Assembly: GCA_009838975.1 (NCBI GenBank) | Contig: VXQO01000096.1 | Span: 1 to 52,311 of the forward strand | DNA: 52,311 nucleotides | Reading direction: 5' to 3' | Source of the DNA: Gemmatimonadota bacterium | GTDB taxonomy: Bacteria > Gemmatimonadota > Gemmatimonadetes > Longimicrobiales > Gaopeijiaceae | Part shown: positions 18,158-26,964 of the stretch, one piece after another | Numbering within the stretch: position 1 is the first letter of the stretch | Layout: each line of letters starts with the position of its first letter | Translations under genes and position numbers: made by a program | Notes under the pieces: model-generated | What the model was told of the DNA's origin: nothing | Seen by the model: the letters and a program-made list of their open reading frames with translations, nothing else | Database searches by the model: none

Positions 18158-19657
18158 ATGCGAGTACCTGCAATCATCGCGATCCTGGCCGTTGCCGCGT
18201 GCCAGGGCGACCGGCCTGAGGCAAGTGCCCGGTCCGCGGGGCAGCCGGTGACCCAGGCTGGCGCCTTCGACCTCGTGATTTCCGGCGGCCGGGTCATGGA
18301 CCCCGAGACCGATCTCGACGCCATCAGGAACGTCGGGGTCGTGGACGGCCGGATCGCGGCGGTCACCGAGGATGTTCTGGAGGGAGCCGAGTCCATCGAC
18401 GCCAGCGGGCTGGTGGTCGCACCCGGCTTCATCGACCTCCACGCACACGGCCAGGATCCCGTGAGCGCGCGGCTGCAAGCCGCCGACGGCGTCACGACGG
18501 CCCTGGAGATGGAGATCGGCGTGTTCCCGGTAGCGGAGTGGATCGCGACGAGGGAGGGACAGGCCATCATCAACTTCGGCGCGACCGTCAGCCATCCAGG
18601 GGCCCGCGTCATGGTGGTTGACGGTATCAGGACCATGCACTGGCCGACGCTCACCGAGGAGGAATCGGCGAGGCTGGACGCCGGCATGGGCGTTTACGCG
18701 GAACTTGACGAAGACCGGATCGCCGAGGTCATCGAACTCCTGGAACGAGGGCTGACGGAGGGCGGTCTGGGGATCGGATTCGGGATCACGTACACCCCGG
18801 GCGCGTCGAGGCTCGAGATCCTGCGCACCTTCGAGATGGCTGCGGCGCGAGGCGTGCCCGCCTACGTGCATCTGCGCGGCAGGGACTCGGGCGGGACGCT
18901 GGGCGCTTTCCAGGAAGTCATCGCTGATGCGGCGATCACCGGCGCGTCCCTGCACATCGTCCACATGAACAGCAGTTCGGGCGACCTGGCCCCGATCACC
19001 CTCGGCATGATGCGGGGTGCCCGGGAACAGGGGCTCGACATCACCACCGAGGCCTACCCGTACACCGCCGGGTCGACTCGCTTGGAATCCGCCGCCTACG
19101 ACGGCTGGGAGGACAACCCGAACGCCGACTACGGCCGACTCCAGTGGGCGGCCACCGGTGAGCGTCTGACGGCCGAGACCTTCCGGCAGTACCGGGCCAC
19201 GGGCGGGTGGGTCATCGCCCACGGACGGACGGAGGAGATGAACGAGTGGGTCACCGTCCAGCCCGACGTGATGGTCGCGAGCGACGGGATTCCCTTCCTG
19301 TACGGGCCCGCCCACCCCCGTGGGGCCGGCACCTACGCGCGCGTGCTGGGGCGCTATGTGCGCGAGCGGGGCGCGCTGTCACTGATGGATGCCCTGTCCA
19401 AGATGACGATCCAGCCCGCCAGGCGCGTCGAGGACACGGCCCCCGTGATGGCGCGGAAGGGCAGGGTACAGGTTGGAGCGGACGCGGACCTCACCCTCTT
19501 CGACCCCGAGACGGTGATCGACCGGTCCACCTATGCGGACGGCGACGAGCCCTCGGCCGGGATCATCCACGTGATTGTGGAGGGGCGGTTCGTGGTGCGC
19601 GACGGCGAGGTTGTCGACGGGGTGTTTCCCGGGAAGGCGATTCGCGGGACGAGGTAG
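18158..19657 (+). CDS. N-acyl-D-amino-acid deacylase-like amidohydrolase, lipoprotein
   Basis: A 499-residue protein with a short lipoprotein signal (MRVPAIIAILAVAAC). It belongs to the amidohydrolase superfamily branch of D-aminoacylases and N-acyl-D-Glu/Asp deacylases. Visible: the N-terminal composite beta-sandwich (DLVISGGRVMDPE), the metal motif FIDLHAHGQD (HxH), further likely ligands in YVHLRGRD and IVHMNSS, and the conserved Asp in ASDGIP. A C-terminal GADADLTLFDPE closes the sandwich. Expected reaction: removal of an acyl group from N-acyl-D-amino acids, in the periplasm. D-specificity is by family only. It follows the CocE hydrolase by 36 bp, so probably belongs to the SusCD 1 operon. 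Confidence 0.88.
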   Translation: MRVPAIIAILAVAACQGDRPEASARSAGQPVTQAGAFDLVISGGRVMDPETDLDAIRNVGVVDGRIAAVTEDVLEGAESIDASGLVVAPGFIDLHAHGQDPVSARLQAADGVTTALEMEIGVFPVAEWIATREGQAIINFGATVSHPGARVMVVDGIRTMHWPTLTEEESARLDAGMGVYAELDEDRIAEVIELLERGLTEGGLGIGFGITYTPGASRLEILRTFEMAAARGVPAYVHLRGRDSGGTLGAFQEVIADAAITGASLHIVHMNSSSGDLAPITLGMMRGAREQGLDITTEAYPYTAGSTRLESAAYDGWEDNPNADYGRLQWAATGERLTAETFRQYRATGGWVIAHGRTEEMNEWVTVQPDVMVASDGIPFLYGPAHPRGAGTYARVLGRYVRERGALSLMDALSKMTIQPARRVEDTAPVMARKGRVQVGADADLTLFDPETVIDRSTYADGDEPSAGIIHVIVEGRFVVRDGEVVDGVFPGKAIRGTR

Positions 19658-19756
19658 CGGCACGGTCGCCCCGTGCCCGTCGGCGCCGCTGTCACCCCGC
19701 GCCCGCGCAGCCTACTATGAGCAAAACGGCATCCATCCGCGCAGGAGCTTGAAACC

Positions 19757-22210
19757 ATGTCGATTCGTTGCCTCGCCGCCCCCATCCTCACACTTGTCAC
19801 CATGCTCTTGCCGCCATCCGGTTTGGCAGCGCAGGACGCCTACCGAACACCAACCCCGGACGTCGTCGACATCCTGGACGCGGCGCCTTTCCCCCAGGCG
19901 GTGGTCAGCCCGTCCGGCGACTGGATGATCCTCGCGCACGGCGAGAGCATGCCGGGGATCGAGGATCTGGCCGCACCCATGCTGCGGCTGGCCGGGCGCA
20001 GGATCAGCCCGGTCACGAACGGCATGCACGCCGCACCGCCGTTCGTGCGATTCTCGGTCGTCGATCTGGAGGGCGGCGACACCCGCGGCGTAACCGGCGC
20101 CGAGGACGGCCTCGGACCACCGCTCTGGTCGCCCGCGGGCGACAACTTCGCCTTCACGCGAACGACCTCCGAAGGCGTCTCCCTCTGGCTGGCCGAGCCG
20201 CAAACCGGCACCGCGCGAGCCCTTACCAGCCCATCGCTGAACGGAGCCCGCGGCGAACCCTGCGCCTGGATGCCCGACGGCGGTTCACTGCTATGCCACT
20301 ACCTGGTTGAAGACCGCGGCGCCCCGCCCACGCCGGCGGCGATCCCCATCGGCCCCGTCATTCAGGAATCCGGCGGCGAGGCGGCCCCCTCCTGGACCTT
20401 CCAGGATCTGCTGGAAGACGCCCACGACGAGGCGCTGTTCGACTACTACCTCACGTCGCAGCCCACGCTCGTGGACGTCGCCAGCGGAGCCGCACAACCC
20501 ATGGGCGCCCCGGCGGTCTACGAATCCCTGGAGCCTTCACCCAGCGGCGAGTACTTCCTGTCGGTCCGCACGGTCCGCCCCTACTCCTACCTCGTGCCCG
20601 ACTCCCGCTTCGCCAAGGAGGTGGAGGTCCTCGGCAGCGACGGCGCGGCCCTGCGCACACTCGCCACCATGCCCCTGGACGAGGGCGGCCCCGAGCACCT
20701 CGGCTTTCGCCGCGCGGGCCTCCGCCAGTTCTCCTGGCGCCCCGGGGTGCCCGCCACCCTGGCCTACGTGGAAGCCCTCGATGGCGGCAACCCCGCGCTC
20801 GACGTACCCCACCGCGACCGCGTGCTGACCCTCGCGGCGCCCTTCGACGGAGCCGGTAACGAACTCGTCCGCACCGAACACCGCCTGGGCTCGGGTGCCT
20901 TCGGCTTCGGCTACCCCGTCCTGTGGGGCGAAGACGGCGAAACCGCCCTGGTCTACGAATTCGACTGGCCGACACGGCGGTCCCGTGCCTGGGCCGTGCA
21001 GGCTTCGTCCTCCGGAGCCCAGCCGGCGCTTCTCTGGGACCGCAGCACGGACGACTGGTACGGCAATCCCGGCGACCCGGTCATGAAGCAAGACGGGGCG
21101 GGCAAGCCGGTCGTGCACATGGACGGCACGAGCATCTTCCTGGCGGGCCCCGGCGGATCTCCCGAAGGGGACCGGCCATTCCTGGACCGGCTCGACCTGG
21201 CGGCCGCGGAGCTGCAGCGACTCTTCCACTCGGGCGCGGACAGCTATGAGACCGTGGTCGGCCTGGCGGACCCACGCGCCGGCCGGATCGTCATCCGGCG
21301 CGAGACCAGCGAGGAGCCCCCCAACTACCACCTGGTCACGACCGGCGACGGCGAGCGCACCGCCCTCACGTCCTTCCCCAACCCCCAGCCCCAACTCGCC
21401 GGCATCACCAAGAGCAAGGTCTACTACGAGCGCGACGACGGCATCCCGCTATCCGGTGAACTGTACCTGCCCGCCGACTACGAGCCCGGCACGCGTCTCC
21501 CGGTCCTGGTGTGGGCCTACCCGCGCGAGTTCGCGGACGAGGACGGGGCGGGACAGGTCCGCGGCTCGGCCCATCGGTTCACGACCATCTCCGGCGCCTC
21601 GCACCTCCTGCTCCTCACACAGGGTTACGCCGTGCTGAACGACGCCGCGATGCCGATCGTCGGCGGCTTCACGGCGAACGACACCTACGTGGAGCAGCTG
21701 GTGGCCAACGGCAAGGCCGCGGTGGACAAGCTCGTCGAGCTGGGTGTGGCCGACCGCGACCGGGTCGGGATCGCCGGTCACAGCTACGGGGCCTTCATGA
21801 CCGCCAACATGCTGGCGCACTCCGACGACTTCGCCGCCGGGATCGCACGCAGCGGCGCCTTCAACAGAAGCCTCACGCCCTTCGGCTTCCAGTACGAGCG
21901 CCGCACCTTCTGGGAGGCGCCCGAGGTCTACTTCCGCATGTCGGCCTTCATGCACGCGGAGAAGATCAACGAGCCGCTGCTGCTGACCCACGGCGTCATC
22001 GACAACAACTCCGGGACCTTCCCCGTCCAGTCGGAGCGGATGTACCACGCCGTGAAGGGTCTCGGGGGCACCGTCCGCCTGGTGATGCTGCCGCACGAGA
22101 GCCACGGCTACAGGGCCCGCGAATCGGTCCTGCACACGGTGTGGGAGATGTTCGACTGGATGCGCCGTCACGTGAAGGAGCGGCAGCCACGCGAACTGAT
22201 CCCCGAATGA
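19757..22210 (+). CDS. S9 prolyl-oligopeptidase family serine peptidase (glutamyl-endopeptidase-like)
   Basis: An 817-residue protein with a signal peptide (to about LAAQ), hence periplasmic. The N-terminal half is a beta-propeller. The opening VVDILDAAPFPQAVVSPSG and the LAAPMLRLAGRRISPVTNG segment match the S9D branch, which includes the chloroplast glutamyl peptidase CGEP. The C-terminal alpha/beta hydrolase carries GHSYGAFM (Ser about 676), Asp about 749 in GVIDNNSGT and His about 783 in HESHGYRAR, a full triad. It should cleave short peptides. It is separated by about 100 bp from the deacylase gene and overlaps or abuts the next gene. Confidence 0.92.
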   Translation: MSIRCLAAPILTLVTMLLPPSGLAAQDAYRTPTPDVVDILDAAPFPQAVVSPSGDWMILAHGESMPGIEDLAAPMLRLAGRRISPVTNGMHAAPPFVRFSVVDLEGGDTRGVTGAEDGLGPPLWSPAGDNFAFTRTTSEGVSLWLAEPQTGTARALTSPSLNGARGEPCAWMPDGGSLLCHYLVEDRGAPPTPAAIPIGPVIQESGGEAAPSWTFQDLLEDAHDEALFDYYLTSQPTLVDVASGAAQPMGAPAVYESLEPSPSGEYFLSVRTVRPYSYLVPDSRFAKEVEVLGSDGAALRTLATMPLDEGGPEHLGFRRAGLRQFSWRPGVPATLAYVEALDGGNPALDVPHRDRVLTLAAPFDGAGNELVRTEHRLGSGAFGFGYPVLWGEDGETALVYEFDWPTRRSRAWAVQASSSGAQPALLWDRSTDDWYGNPGDPVMKQDGAGKPVVHMDGTSIFLAGPGGSPEGDRPFLDRLDLAAAELQRLFHSGADSYETVVGLADPRAGRIVIRRETSEEPPNYHLVTTGDGERTALTSFPNPQPQLAGITKSKVYYERDDGIPLSGELYLPADYEPGTRLPVLVWAYPREFADEDGAGQVRGSAHRFTTISGASHLLLLTQGYAVLNDAAMPIVGGFTANDTYVEQLVANGKAAVDKLVELGVADRDRVGIAGHSYGAFMTANMLAHSDDFAAGIARSGAFNRSLTPFGFQYERRTFWEAPEVYFRMSAFMHAEKINEPLLLTHGVIDNNSGTFPVQSERMYHAVKGLGGTVRLVMLPHESHGYRARESVLHTVWEMFDWMRRHVKERQPRELIPE

Positions 22211-22251
22211 ATCGCGCCTCACACCCAGGCAAGCGCCCCGGGAGCACCACC

Positions 22252-23205
22252 ATGTTCCGCACCACGATCGCCGCCTTGTTCGTCCCCGCCGCCCTCATCA
22301 CCACAACCACCCAACCCGTGCCCGCCCAGGAGGCGCATCGGGAGATCCTGGCGGCCAAGTACCAGGAGGCGCTCGACGAGATCGCGTGGGAGCTGCCCGG
22401 CGTCATGGGGATCGCCGTCATCGACCTCGCCGCCGACCGCGTGTACGGCGTGAACGAGGGCCTCGTCTTCCCGCAGGGGAGCGCCATCAAGGTGTCGGTC
22501 CTGGTGGCGATGTACGTGCGACAGGCGCGCGGCGAGATGGACGTCGACCAGCCGGTCGCAATCCGGGCCGAGGAGCGGGTGGGCGGGAGCGGGTACATCC
22601 GGCACTTCGGCGACGGCACCTCGTCGCTTTCGCTGCACGACCTGGCGGTCATGATGATCACCGTCTCCGACAACATGGCGACCAACATGCTGATCGACCG
22701 GGTCGGGATGGAGACCGTCACCGCCATCATGGCCGGGCTGGGCCTGCCCGACACCCGCCTGCAGCGGAAGATGATCCGGCAGGAACAGAGCGCCCGCGGC
22801 AACGAGAACCTCTCCACGCCGCTCCAGGCCGCGACGCTCATGCGGCGAATCCTCGAATGCGACCTGCCGATGCCGGCGGACGATTGCCGCGAAATGCAGG
22901 CCGTCCTGGCCATTCCGCACGCCGGCCCGATCCAGGACGGTACAGGTCCGGGAGTGCGGGTGCTGCAGAAGACCGGCTCGATCGCCGGCGTCCGCACCTC
23001 GTGGGGCGTGGTCGACCTCGAGGGGCGCCCGTACGCGCTCGCCGTCATGGGCAACTACGGGGAGACTCCCGAAATCTCGGCCGAGATCGAAACCGTCGCC
23101 GCCCTCAGCCATTGGTACTTCACCCGGCTCGCGGGCGCGACCGAATACGGCACTCGCGTGCCCGTGGACCTGCTGGAAAGGATCCGGCGCCGCCAGCCTC
23201 GCTGA
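22252..23205 (+). CDS. Class A beta-lactamase-like serine hydrolase, exported
   Basis: A 317-residue protein from the ATG at 22252 (GGGAG upstream, clean signal peptide ending near VPAQ). An alternative ATG at 22207 overlaps the previous stop (ATGA) and would add 15 residues. All three penicillin-binding motifs are present: SAIK (Ser77, Lys80), SDN (139-141) and KTG (239-241). The omega-loop region reads RGNENLSTP, and the usual ExxLN glutamate of true class A beta-lactamases is not evident. It may therefore be a DD-peptidase-like or esterase-like hydrolase and need not be a resistance enzyme. Located between two peptidase genes, which fits peptide or peptidoglycan-fragment processing. Confidence 0.88.
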   Translation: MFRTTIAALFVPAALITTTTQPVPAQEAHREILAAKYQEALDEIAWELPGVMGIAVIDLAADRVYGVNEGLVFPQGSAIKVSVLVAMYVRQARGEMDVDQPVAIRAEERVGGSGYIRHFGDGTSSLSLHDLAVMMITVSDNMATNMLIDRVGMETVTAIMAGLGLPDTRLQRKMIRQEQSARGNENLSTPLQAATLMRRILECDLPMPADDCREMQAVLAIPHAGPIQDGTGPGVRVLQKTGSIAGVRTSWGVVDLEGRPYALAVMGNYGETPEISAEIETVAALSHWYFTRLAGATEYGTRVPVDLLERIRRRQPR

Positions 23206-23308
23206 CAGGCCGGCCGCCTTGTCCGTTTAAGACGTACGCGGGTTGGGGAAACAAGCCTTGAGACCCTGCGCCTGCCACCTCCTCAGCCCCGAAAAGGACT
23301 GTTGTACA

Positions 23309-25843
23309 ATGCGCCCAGTGAACACCGCCATCCCGCATCTGCCCCCTCGCTCTCCCGTGGCGGCCTTGACCGCGCTTTTCCTCGCCGGGGCCCTCCTGTT
23401 CCCGCCGGTCCCCGCGGTCGCCCAGTCACCGTCACCCGCGCCCGACGACGGCCTTCCGACCATCGCCGACTACACGCGCGGCATGGACGCCCAGCCCGGC
23501 TACTTCCCCCTTTACTGGGACGATGCGGGGGGCCGGCTCCTCCTCGAGGTCGGCCGTTTGGACGAGCAGTTCCTCTACCTGACGTCGCTGGCAACCGGCG
23601 TCGGCTCGAACGCGCTGGGCCTCGACCGGGGCAACATCCAGAGCGCGTACCTCGCCCACTTCGAGCGGGTCGGGCCGAAGGTGCTGCTCGTTCTCGACAA
23701 CCCCGGCTTCCGCGCCGAGACCAACCCGACCGAAGCCCTCGTGCGGTCCGTCGACGAATCGTTCCCGACTTCGACGGTCGGCGGGTTTGCGGTGGTCGCG
23801 GAGGAGAACGGACGCGCGCTGGTCGACGCGACCTCGTTCTTCCTGCGCGACGTCGTCGGTGTCGCATCCCGGCTGCAGGCGGCGAACCAGGGCACCTACC
23901 GGCTCGATGCGAATCGCAGCGCCATCTTCCTGCCCCGCACGAAGGCGTTCCCGGAGAACACCGAGGTGGAGGCGTCGCTCACCTTCGAGAGCGAGCGGCC
24001 GGGGGGCGAGATCCAGCGGCACGCGCCGGACGGACGGGCGATGACGCTGCGGCAACATCATTCCCTGGTGATGCTCCCCGACGACGGCTACACGCCCCGG
24101 CGCTTCGACCCCAGGATCGGGGTCTTCGCCACCGGCTACTTCGACTTCGGCAAGCCCTTCGACGACGACTACCAGACGGCGCTGGCCCGCCGTCACCGAC
24201 TGGTCAAGGCCGATCCCTCGGCGGCGATGAGCGAGCCTGTCGAGCCGATCGTCTACTACCTCGATCCGGCGGTGCCGGAGCCCTACCGCACGGCATTCAG
24301 GATCGGCGGGGTATGGTGGAACCAGGTCTTCGAGGCGGCCGGTTTCATCGACGCCTTCCGCGTCGAGGACATGCCCGCCGACATGGATCCCATGGATGCG
24401 CGCTACCATGTGATCCAGTGGGTGCACCGAACGCAGGCGGGCTCCTCGATCGGGCCGTCGTTCGCCGATCCCCGCACGGGAGAGATCATCAAGGCCGCCG
24501 TGCGGATGGACTCGTACCGGTCGCTGGCCAACTACAACACCTTCGCGGGCGCGGCCGGGGTGGACGGTGACTGGTACGCGGGCGCGCCGCCGGGCGTCGA
24601 CGGCGAGGAGTTCGTGATGATGCGCCGCCGCCAGCACTCGGCACACGAAATCGGGCACACACTCGGGCTCGCGCACAACTTCATCTCGATCAGCGACGGG
24701 CACGCATCCGTGATGGACTACCCCGCCCCCGTGATCGAACTGCGGGACGGACGGCTGAATCTGTCCGGGGCGTATCGGGCCGGTCCCGGGGCGTACGACA
24801 CGCTGGCGATCCGGTACGCCTACGCCTCGCCGCCTCCCGGTCAGGGCGAGGAGGAGTTCCTGGGCGGTCTGCTCCTCGAGGCCCAGGAGCGCGGCTGGCG
24901 CTTCATCACCAATCCGGACGCCAGCGCCGACAACTCGTACCCGGACGCGACCTGGTGGATCAACGGGAGCGACGTCCTGGACGAGTTCGAGCGTGTGAGC
25001 GAGGTCCGGCGCTTCATGATCGACTCGTTCGACGAGCGCGCGATCGAGCCGGGCAAGCCGATGCACAAGCTCCGGGAGCGCTTCGCCCCGGTCTACTTCA
25101 GCCACCGCGCCACATACGAGGCCGCGATCAAGACGATCGGCGGGATGGAGTATACCTACGGGGTGCGCGGCGACATCCTGCCGGTGACGGAACTCGTCTC
25201 CGCCGACCGCGTGCGCCGGGCGCTGGATCTGCTGAGTGAGGCGCTCGCTCCCGGGCAGCTCGCGATCCCGGAGTCGGTGCTGGAGATTCTGGCGCCAAGG
25301 TCCTTCGGCTGGGTGACCGGCGGCCCTGCGTGGTCGAATCGCGCGGGTCCGGCCTTCGATCAGATCGGAGCGGCCACAACGGTCGCGAGCGAGATCGTCG
25401 GTGGGGTGCTGGCGCCCTCGCGCACCGCCCGTGTGGTCGCTTTCCATGCGCGCGACCCTGTACTGCCGAGCCTCGAGGAGGTCGTCGGGCGGCTGGTGGA
25501 CGACACCTGGGCGCGGTCCGCGAGCGGGTCGGACCCGGCGCTGGTGCGCGTGGTCCAGAATGTTGTCGTCGACGAGTTGTTGGCGCTCGCTGCGGACGGG
25601 AACGCGACCACCGAGGCCCGGGCGGCTGCCGAGTGGGGCTTGCGGCGCGCTCGGGCCCGTGCGGGGGACCTGGCCTCGGAAGCTGGCCCCGGCGAGGAAG
25701 CGAACGGCGCCACGCAGTTCGCGCACGCCGCGCGGGTGGTCAGCGCGATCGACCGCTTCTTCGAGCGCCCCTGGTTAGCGGGGGAGCGAACCGAGGCGCC
25801 GCAGGGTCCCGGGTGGGCGCGGGATCCCGGTGGGCACCGATGA
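23309..25843 (+). CDS. Zinc-dependent metalloprotease with DUF5117/DUF5118/DUF4953 architecture
   Basis: An 844-residue protein. The ATG at 23309 has AAGGA about 10 nt upstream and opens a signal peptide ending near AVAQ. The N-terminal domain (GYFPLYWDDAGGRLLLEV, QSAYLAHFERVGPKVLL) is typical of DUF5117-type proteins. The catalytic site is HEIGHTLGLAH at 446-456, a metzincin-style HExxHxxGxxH motif, followed by SVMDYPAP, which supplies the Met-turn. Family members are periplasmic proteases of 800-900 residues, so length is normal. It ends the long plus-strand run; two hairpins separate it from the converging fabH. Confidence 0.93.
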   Translation: MRPVNTAIPHLPPRSPVAALTALFLAGALLFPPVPAVAQSPSPAPDDGLPTIADYTRGMDAQPGYFPLYWDDAGGRLLLEVGRLDEQFLYLTSLATGVGSNALGLDRGNIQSAYLAHFERVGPKVLLVLDNPGFRAETNPTEALVRSVDESFPTSTVGGFAVVAEENGRALVDATSFFLRDVVGVASRLQAANQGTYRLDANRSAIFLPRTKAFPENTEVEASLTFESERPGGEIQRHAPDGRAMTLRQHHSLVMLPDDGYTPRRFDPRIGVFATGYFDFGKPFDDDYQTALARRHRLVKADPSAAMSEPVEPIVYYLDPAVPEPYRTAFRIGGVWWNQVFEAAGFIDAFRVEDMPADMDPMDARYHVIQWVHRTQAGSSIGPSFADPRTGEIIKAAVRMDSYRSLANYNTFAGAAGVDGDWYAGAPPGVDGEEFVMMRRRQHSAHEIGHTLGLAHNFISISDGHASVMDYPAPVIELRDGRLNLSGAYRAGPGAYDTLAIRYAYASPPPGQGEEEFLGGLLLEAQERGWRFITNPDASADNSYPDATWWINGSDVLDEFERVSEVRRFMIDSFDERAIEPGKPMHKLRERFAPVYFSHRATYEAAIKTIGGMEYTYGVRGDILPVTELVSADRVRRALDLLSEALAPGQLAIPESVLEILAPRSFGWVTGGPAWSNRAGPAFDQIGAATTVASEIVGGVLAPSRTARVVAFHARDPVLPSLEEVVGRLVDDTWARSASGSDPALVRVVQNVVVDELLALAADGNATTEARAAAEWGLRRARARAGDLASEAGPGEEANGATQFAHAARVVSAIDRFFERPWLAGERTEAPQGPGWARDPGGHR

Positions 25844-25861
25844 CCGGCCAACGAGGGCGTG

Positions 25862-25884
25862 AACGTTCCAGCTGAAACGTTTTT
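25862..25884 (+). terminator. Near-palindrome followed by T-run after the metalloprotease
   Basis: AACGTT arms at 25862-25867 and 25876-25881 flank an AGCTG-containing centre, and the second arm runs into TTTTT (to 25884). It lies 18 bp after the stop of the plus-strand metalloprotease. The stem is short with one mismatch, so it is at best a moderate intrinsic terminator. Confidence 0.4.
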
Positions 25885-25887
25885 CGC

Positions 25888-25943
25888 AGCAGTCCGTGGA
25901 GCAAGCCGCCCGAATGCCGGGGGGATTTGGTCCACGGGCTGCT
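25888..25943. terminator. 13-bp inverted repeat between convergent genes
   Basis: The arm 25888-25900 (AGCAGTCCGTGGA) pairs with 25931-25943 (TCCACGGGCTGCT) with a single G-T type mismatch and a 30-nt loop. It touches the stop codon of fabH on the minus strand. Its place between two converging genes suggests a bidirectional terminator or a transcription barrier, although no T-run follows on either side. Confidence 0.45.
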
Positions 25944-26949
25944 AGAACCGCAGCAGCATCGCCGCCCAGTGGAACCCGGCCCCGAAGGCCGTCAGCAGCA
26001 CCATGTCGCCGGGCTCGATCCGCCCCTGTTCCCGCGCCTCCCACAGGGCGAGGGGTACGGAAGCCGAGCCGGTGTTGCCGTACTTGTGCACGTTGATGAA
26101 GACGCGTTCTTCGGGGACTTGCAGCCGCCTGGCGACGGCGTTCAGGATGCGCAGGTTGGCCTGATGGGGGATGATGAGCGCAACGTCGTCGATGGAGACG
26201 CCGGCCTTTTCCAGCACCTCTTGGGACGCCTGGCTCATCCGGCTGACGGCCTCGCGGAAGACCTCCCGACCCTGCATGACGACGTGCTTGTGGAGACCCT
26301 GCTGCGCCCGCTCGACGGTGATCGGCACGCGCGTGCCACCCGCCTCGACCCCGAGGATGTCGCTCTTGCTGCCGTCGGTTCCTGCCGTGGCGGCCACGAT
26401 CTCGACCGCGCCCGGTCCTGGCCCGACGACCGCGGCACCAGCCGCGTCGCCGAAGAGCACACAGGTGTTGCGGTCCTCCCAGTTCATCAGGCGGGTGAGG
26501 AGTTCCACGCCGATCACCAGCACCCGGTGCCCGTGCGAGATGGCCCGCGAGCGCGCGATGTCCAGCGCCAGCACGAAGCCGGCACAGCCGCTGCCGGCCA
26601 GGTCGTAGCACGGGATGTGGCCGACGCCGAGACGGTCCTGTACGTACGGCGAGGTGTCGGGGATGAAGACCTCGGGCGTATCGGTCGCCAGCACGATCTC
26701 GTCGATATCCGCAGGCTCGAAGGCGCCGTCTGCAAGAGCTGCCCGGGCCGCGGCCAGCGCCAGATCGGCCGTGCTTTCTTCCTCCCCTGCAATTCGCCGT
26801 GTACGAATGCCGGTGCGGGACACGATCCACTCGTCGGAGGTGTCGATGCGCGCTGCCCATTCGTCGTTCGTCATGACGCGCTCGGGCAGATGGATGCCCA
26901 GGCCGAGCAGGCCGACAGCGTGCGGACCGGGTGTGCCGGGCGGGCTCAT
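25942..26949 (-). CDS. fabH: Beta-ketoacyl-ACP synthase III (FabH)
   Basis: A 335-residue cytoplasmic enzyme that condenses acetyl-CoA (or another acyl-CoA) with malonyl-ACP to start fatty-acid synthesis. The Cys-His-Asn triad is clear: Cys122 in DLAGSGCAGF, His262 in IIPHQANLRI and Asn292 in KYGNTGSAS. Family motifs SDEWIVSRTGIRTRR and NWEDRNTCVLFGDAAGA are intact. It starts at ATG 26949 and lies 15 bp downstream of the racemase-like gene, so the two are probably one transcript. It is isolated from other fatty-acid genes, so it could be a second FabH with a special acyl-CoA preference. Confidence 0.95.
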   Translation of the reverse strand: MSPPGTPGPHAVGLLGLGIHLPERVMTNDEWAARIDTSDEWIVSRTGIRTRRIAGEEESTADLALAAARAALADGAFEPADIDEIVLATDTPEVFIPDTSPYVQDRLGVGHIPCYDLAGSGCAGFVLALDIARSRAISHGHRVLVIGVELLTRLMNWEDRNTCVLFGDAAGAAVVGPGPGAVEIVAATAGTDGSKSDILGVEAGGTRVPITVERAQQGLHKHVVMQGREVFREAVSRMSQASQEVLEKAGVSIDDVALIIPHQANLRILNAVARRLQVPEERVFINVHKYGNTGSASVPLALWEAREQGRIEPGDMVLLTAFGAGFHWAAMLLRF

Positions 26950-26964
26950 TGCGCCCCGGCCTCG

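Noticed and set aside
23432-25726. A 764-codon minus-strand open frame across the zinc metalloprotease
   Set aside because: Antisense shadow with Arg/Gly/Val-rich composition; the plus-strand frame carries HEIGHTLGLAH and family sequence.
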